NCBI GenBank assembly: GCA_036499395.1
Contig: DASYDW010000019.1
Location: forward strand, 1 to 64,000
Direction: 5' to 3'
Length of the DNA stretch: 64,000 bases
Source: Pirellulales bacterium
GTDB lineage: Bacteria > Planctomycetota > Planctomycetia > Pirellulales > JACPPG01
A program made the translations under genes and the position numbers. The notes under the pieces are model-generated. The model saw nothing but the letters and a program-made list of their open reading frames with translations, ran no database searches and had not been told where the DNA came from. Each line of letters starts with the position of its first letter. Positions within the stretch are counted from its first letter, which is position 1. Below, piece by piece: positions 60,776 through 64,000 of this stretch.

Positions 60776-61774
60776 ATGCCTTTGCCACTGGCTCAATCGC
60801 TCCTTTCCCGCAGCCGATCCCTCCTGCTCGCATCGATTGTCGGTTCGCTGCTTCTCGGTTTTGCCCTGTGCCGGGCGGCCCCTGCCCAGGAAAAAATGGC
60901 CTCGCGCCATTTTCCCGCGATCATGGTCGATTGGGTTCCCTATGAAAAGAATCCCGTCTTCACCGCCGCCGGGCCGGGCAACTGGGACGTAAAAATCCGC
61001 GAACGTGGCTGGATCCTGCGCGACGGCGACAAGTACCTGATGTGGTACACCGGCTACAACGGTCAACGCACCGGGTTCAAATCGCTCGGGCTCGCCACCA
61101 GCGACGATGGAATCGCCTGGACCCGCTACCCGAAGAACCCGATCTACGACCAACACTGGACCGAGGACATGATGGTCGTCAAGCAGGGGGGAACTTTCTA
61201 TATGTTCGCCGAAGGCTTTCGTTTCGGCCGGGCGTACCCCTTCGCGGGGCGCCTGCAAGATGAGCCTCATTTGCTCACCTCGGCCGACGGCATCAAGTGG
61301 ACCCGTCCCGGGTCGCTCACGTTCCAGAATCGATCGGGTATCAAGGCCAGCGGCATCTATGGCACACCGGTCGGCTGGTACGAGGACGGCCAGTGGTATT
61401 TGTTCTACGAAAAGATGGATCTGGGCGTCTGGATCGCGCGCTCGCGCGACCTGCTCACGTGGACCAATGTGCAGGACGAGCCGGTGATCATGCCGGGCCC
61501 CAGCGATTACGACAATCGTATGATCGCGCTCAACCAGATCGTGAAATACAAGGGACGCTACTACGGCTACTACCACGCCATGGGGGATGCCGAGCCAGGC
61601 AAGTGGTCGACCTGCGTCGCCGTTTCGGACGATTTGCGCCAATGGCACAAGTATCACAACAATCCGCTCGTGAAGGACAACAAGTCGAGCGGCATCCTGG
61701 TTCCCGACGGCGATCACTTTCGCATGTACACAATGCACGACCAGGTCGACTTGTACTTTCCGAGGAAACAATGA
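60776..61774 (+). CDS. Secreted glycosidase-like five-bladed propeller protein (GH43/GH32-like)
   Basis: Protein of 332 aa with an N-terminal signal peptide (hydrophobic ~16-33, then a likely cleavage after PAQ). The mature part has repeated blade motifs: KYLMWYTGYNG, SDDGIAWTRYP, TFYMFAEGF, DGQWYLFYEKMDLG, SRDLLTWTN and SDDLRQWHKY, as in GH43/GH32/GH130-type propellers. Acidic catalytic residues cannot be assigned by eye. Coupled to the next gene by a 4-nt overlap. Probably an exported polysaccharide hydrolase or binding protein. Confidence 0.75.
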   Translation: MPLPLAQSLLSRSRSLLLASIVGSLLLGFALCRAAPAQEKMASRHFPAIMVDWVPYEKNPVFTAAGPGNWDVKIRERGWILRDGDKYLMWYTGYNGQRTGFKSLGLATSDDGIAWTRYPKNPIYDQHWTEDMMVVKQGGTFYMFAEGFRFGRAYPFAGRLQDEPHLLTSADGIKWTRPGSLTFQNRSGIKASGIYGTPVGWYEDGQWYLFYEKMDLGVWIARSRDLLTWTNVQDEPVIMPGPSDYDNRMIALNQIVKYKGRYYGYYHAMGDAEPGKWSTCVAVSDDLRQWHKYHNNPLVKDNKSSGILVPDGDHFRMYTMHDQVDLYFPRKQ

Positions 61775-63651
61775 TCAGCACGCCGCAATCGGGCAATGAT
61801 TGGACCGTACTGTCTTTCAACGGCCCGCTTCTATTGGTCGTGCTCTTCATCGCGGCCCTGATTCTCGTCGAGCGTAATTCCGTAACGGCTGCCGACCGTT
61901 CGGCGATCCCCATTCTCGACGTCGCCACTCCGCTTCCCCCGCCCGACTGGGCGCTTCTCGAGCGCGAGCTTCTGCGTGCGACGAGCACAGCATGCGATCT
62001 GTACTTCGCACGTTATTTCGACGATCGCGGCTATCTGGAATGTGTCGAGCGGTGGGGAGGCGATGACGGGCCAGACGATGCCATCGAATGCCTGGCCGAT
62101 TGGCCGCTGCTGTATGCGCTGGGGGGCTCGCCGCGCGTGCTCGATCTGTACAAGAATGCGTGGGAAGGGCATCTCCGGCAATACACCGCGGCGCGGACGG
62201 TCGACGTCGAAATGGCGCGGGAAGGGATGTATTACAAGGAGTTTCCCGTCTCGCTCGATTGGCTGCACCACGCCGAAGGGCTGACTGCATTTATCAACTC
62301 GGCGTTGGCCGATCCGCACGACCCGGCCTTCGCGCGCCGCATTCGCCGCTTTGCTGGATTCTATTTGGGCGAAGAGCCCGGCGTCACGAATTACGATCCG
62401 CAGCATAAGATCATTCGCAGCCTGTTCAACGGCAGCCGTGGCCCCTTATTGCGCAAGGCCACCGCACTGGATTGGGCCGGCGATCCCATCGAGGTCGAGG
62501 GACGGTTCTCGCCGCAACATGGCGAGCGCAGCTACGCCGAAATGCTCGCCCATTTCAAGGACTACAACGACATCGTCGGCGACCACCCGCAAAATCTCTG
62601 CGCTACGAGCCTGGCAACCACGGCCTTTATGCTCGGCCACGAACCGAAATACCGCGACTGGGTTCTCGAATATGTCGACGCCTGGGTCGGCCGCATGCGA
62701 TCCAACGACGGAATCATTCCCACCAACATCGGACTCGACGGTTCGATCGGTGGCGAGTGCGGGGGACGCTGGTACGGGGGCGTGTACGGTTGGGGCTTTA
62801 CGGTCGTCACGCCACAGACAGGCGCGCTGGCGAATCGCAACACGCACCATTTCGGCCTCGTCGGCTTTGGCAATGCCACACTGCTCTCTGGCAACCCGCG
62901 TTATGCAGACGCCTGGCGCCAGCAAATCGAGGCTGTGAACTCACACGCCCGCGTCGAAAAGGGCGTCACAGAATATCCGCAAATGTGTGGCGACCAGGGT
63001 TGGTACGCCTTCGCGCCGGCGAAGTACAGCCAAGGTGCGCAGGACGTGGCCTATTGGTCGATGAAGCCGGACGATCAAGAGCGAATCGCGACCGGCGGTT
63101 GGCAAGCCTTTCTCGCCGGCAAGGATCCTGGCTACCCTGCCACGGCTCTGCGGGCTGACCTGGAAACGCTGCGTGCCCGGATCGTCTCGATCCGCAACGA
63201 CAAGACGACGCCCGACACTCGGCTGGCCGACGATCCGCTCGGTTTCAGCCCGGCCATTGTGCCGTCACTCGTCAATTTGACCACCGGCGGACTCTATCCG
63301 GGTCACGTGGCATCGCCGCTACACGCTCGGGTGCGCTATTTCGATCCTGACACGCATCGCGCTGGACTGCCCAACGGTGTGGCCGCCCTCGTCGAAAAGC
63401 TCTCGGCCGACGCTGCGACCGTGACGCTCGTGAATATCGACCCGCTTGCCTCGCACTCAGTCGTCATGCAGGCGGGCGCTTACGGCGAGCACAGCTTCGA
63501 GACGGCAAAGATCGCCGACCGGGATACCGCGATCGATGGCCCGCTCGTGCTCGTACGCCTGCAACCGGGCTGCGGCACGCGCATCGACCTTAAGACTCAG
63601 CGATATGCCAATCCGCCGACGTTGGCCCAACCGTGGGACGACGCGAACTAA
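61771..63651 (+). CDS. Large membrane-anchored or exported protein, function unknown
   Basis: Protein of 626 aa from ATG 61771, preceded by GAGGAAAC and overlapping the previous stop (ATGA). The N-terminal hydrophobic segment (~19-36) suggests a signal peptide or anchor. The middle is helix-rich with aromatic/His/Gly patterns (SLDWLHHAEGLTAF, NNDIVGDHPQNLC-like stretch, GGRWYGGVYGWGFTV), like alpha/alpha-toroid glycan-active proteins, ending in a beta-rich region (~500-626). I cannot assign a family. Partnership with a GH-like propeller protein suggests glycan degradation or processing outside the cytoplasm. Confidence 0.75.
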   Translation: MISTPQSGNDWTVLSFNGPLLLVVLFIAALILVERNSVTAADRSAIPILDVATPLPPPDWALLERELLRATSTACDLYFARYFDDRGYLECVERWGGDDGPDDAIECLADWPLLYALGGSPRVLDLYKNAWEGHLRQYTAARTVDVEMAREGMYYKEFPVSLDWLHHAEGLTAFINSALADPHDPAFARRIRRFAGFYLGEEPGVTNYDPQHKIIRSLFNGSRGPLLRKATALDWAGDPIEVEGRFSPQHGERSYAEMLAHFKDYNDIVGDHPQNLCATSLATTAFMLGHEPKYRDWVLEYVDAWVGRMRSNDGIIPTNIGLDGSIGGECGGRWYGGVYGWGFTVVTPQTGALANRNTHHFGLVGFGNATLLSGNPRYADAWRQQIEAVNSHARVEKGVTEYPQMCGDQGWYAFAPAKYSQGAQDVAYWSMKPDDQERIATGGWQAFLAGKDPGYPATALRADLETLRARIVSIRNDKTTPDTRLADDPLGFSPAIVPSLVNLTTGGLYPGHVASPLHARVRYFDPDTHRAGLPNGVAALVEKLSADAATVTLVNIDPLASHSVVMQAGAYGEHSFETAKIADRDTAIDGPLVLVRLQPGCGTRIDLKTQRYANPPTLAQPWDDAN

Positions 63652-64000
63652 GCGGCGGACACCTCGCTGGCGAAAACTTTCCGCCACCTCTCGGCAGCTT
63701 GCAACCCATTGTCAATCAATGAGATGTGGCGATACATGAGCGGTGCAAGGCCACCTTTGGCCGGCTTTTTGCTTGCAATCGGACCGGCCACTTTGTATCA
63801 CTCATACACGATTGCTGATGTGTTGATATGTTGCTGTTTTGAGCACCTTAATCACACGCGAGTAATTCACCCACCTGAAGTACGGCGCTCTGCAAAGAGC
63901 GTCACCTGCCCCGAGAACTGACTCCGGCCCTGCCCTCCAGGAAACCCGCGAGTCGGTCCGACACCGGCCGGTCGCCAGACCAGCCGGAACTTGCCAGCGG
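63652..64000. other. Terminal non-coding stretch
   Basis: About 350 bases to the window edge. It is less GC-rich than the coding parts around 63780-63880. Nothing was recognised. Confidence 0.4.

Noticed and set aside
61297-61770. 158-residue N-terminal extension of the 626-aa protein
   Set aside because: It overlaps the glycosidase-like gene out of frame; ATG 61771 has a good ribosome binding site and a signal-like helix follows.

Overview
The window looks like chromosomal DNA of a planctomycete, probably of the Pirellulales type. This is inferred from the high GC content, many GTG/TTG starts with purine-rich ribosome binding sites, an exosortase/EpsI system inside a very large surface-glycan locus, an HU protein with an Ala-rich tail, and small lipoproteins of a type I associate with planctomycetes. 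No 16S rRNA or other taxonomic marker is present, so the assignment is tentative. I saw no tRNA, rRNA, CRISPR array or intact insertion sequence.

About 54 kb (0.6-55 kb) is one surface-polysaccharide biosynthesis region. 0.6-4.9 kb: exosortase, a Wzz/BY-kinase chain-length regulator and EpsI. 5.4-13 kb: PLP sugar aminotransferase, two SDR sugar enzymes (one fused to a CapD-type membrane domain), a GT4 glycosyltransferase, a PglC/WcaJ-type initiating sugar-phosphate transferase and a FemAB-like transferase. 13-24.6 kb: one tightly packed operon with an FkbM methyltransferase and a compact acyl-carrier-protein module (NeuD-like acyltransferase, ACP, SDR, acyl-adenylate ligase, KAS III, ACP, SDR, second NeuD-like acyltransferase), followed by wecB, wecC and a bi-domain oxidoreductase. 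24.8-27.8 kb on the minus strand: a small membrane protein and a heparinase II/III-like lyase.

28.5-45.3 kb: a specialised NusG paralog behind a 0.7-kb leader, then nonulosonate genes neuB-neuC-neuA with a 2-hydroxyacid dehydrogenase, a Wzx flippase, methyltransferase, glycosyltransferases, a CDP-paratose-epimerase-like protein, an O-antigen ligase/polymerase, and an SGNH plus MBOAT O-acylation pair. 45.4-48.4 kb (minus): a methyltransferase and asparagine synthetase. 48.7-55 kb: an Asp-box propeller protein coupled to a formyltransferase-like protein, another GT4, a UDP-glucuronate-epimerase-like SDR and UDP-glucose dehydrogenase.

55.4-60.2 kb is housekeeping: HU behind a near-consensus promoter, a 72-aa lipoprotein, pyrD, trpS, a membrane protein and acpS. 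After a roughly 208-bp symmetric palindromic repeat comes a two-gene operon (secreted five-bladed glycosidase-like protein and a large membrane-anchored protein of unknown function).

Taken together, the genes could make UDP-GlcA/GalA-type and ManNAcA sugars, amino sugars and a CMP-nonulosonate, assemble them by a Wzx/Wzy-type route, and decorate them heavily by N-acylation, formylation, O-acylation and methylation. The strongest candidates for something undescribed are the ACP-based acyl module (14.7-20.0 kb) and the NusG paralog together with a 28-bp element shared by two leader regions (5.3 and 28.35 kb).
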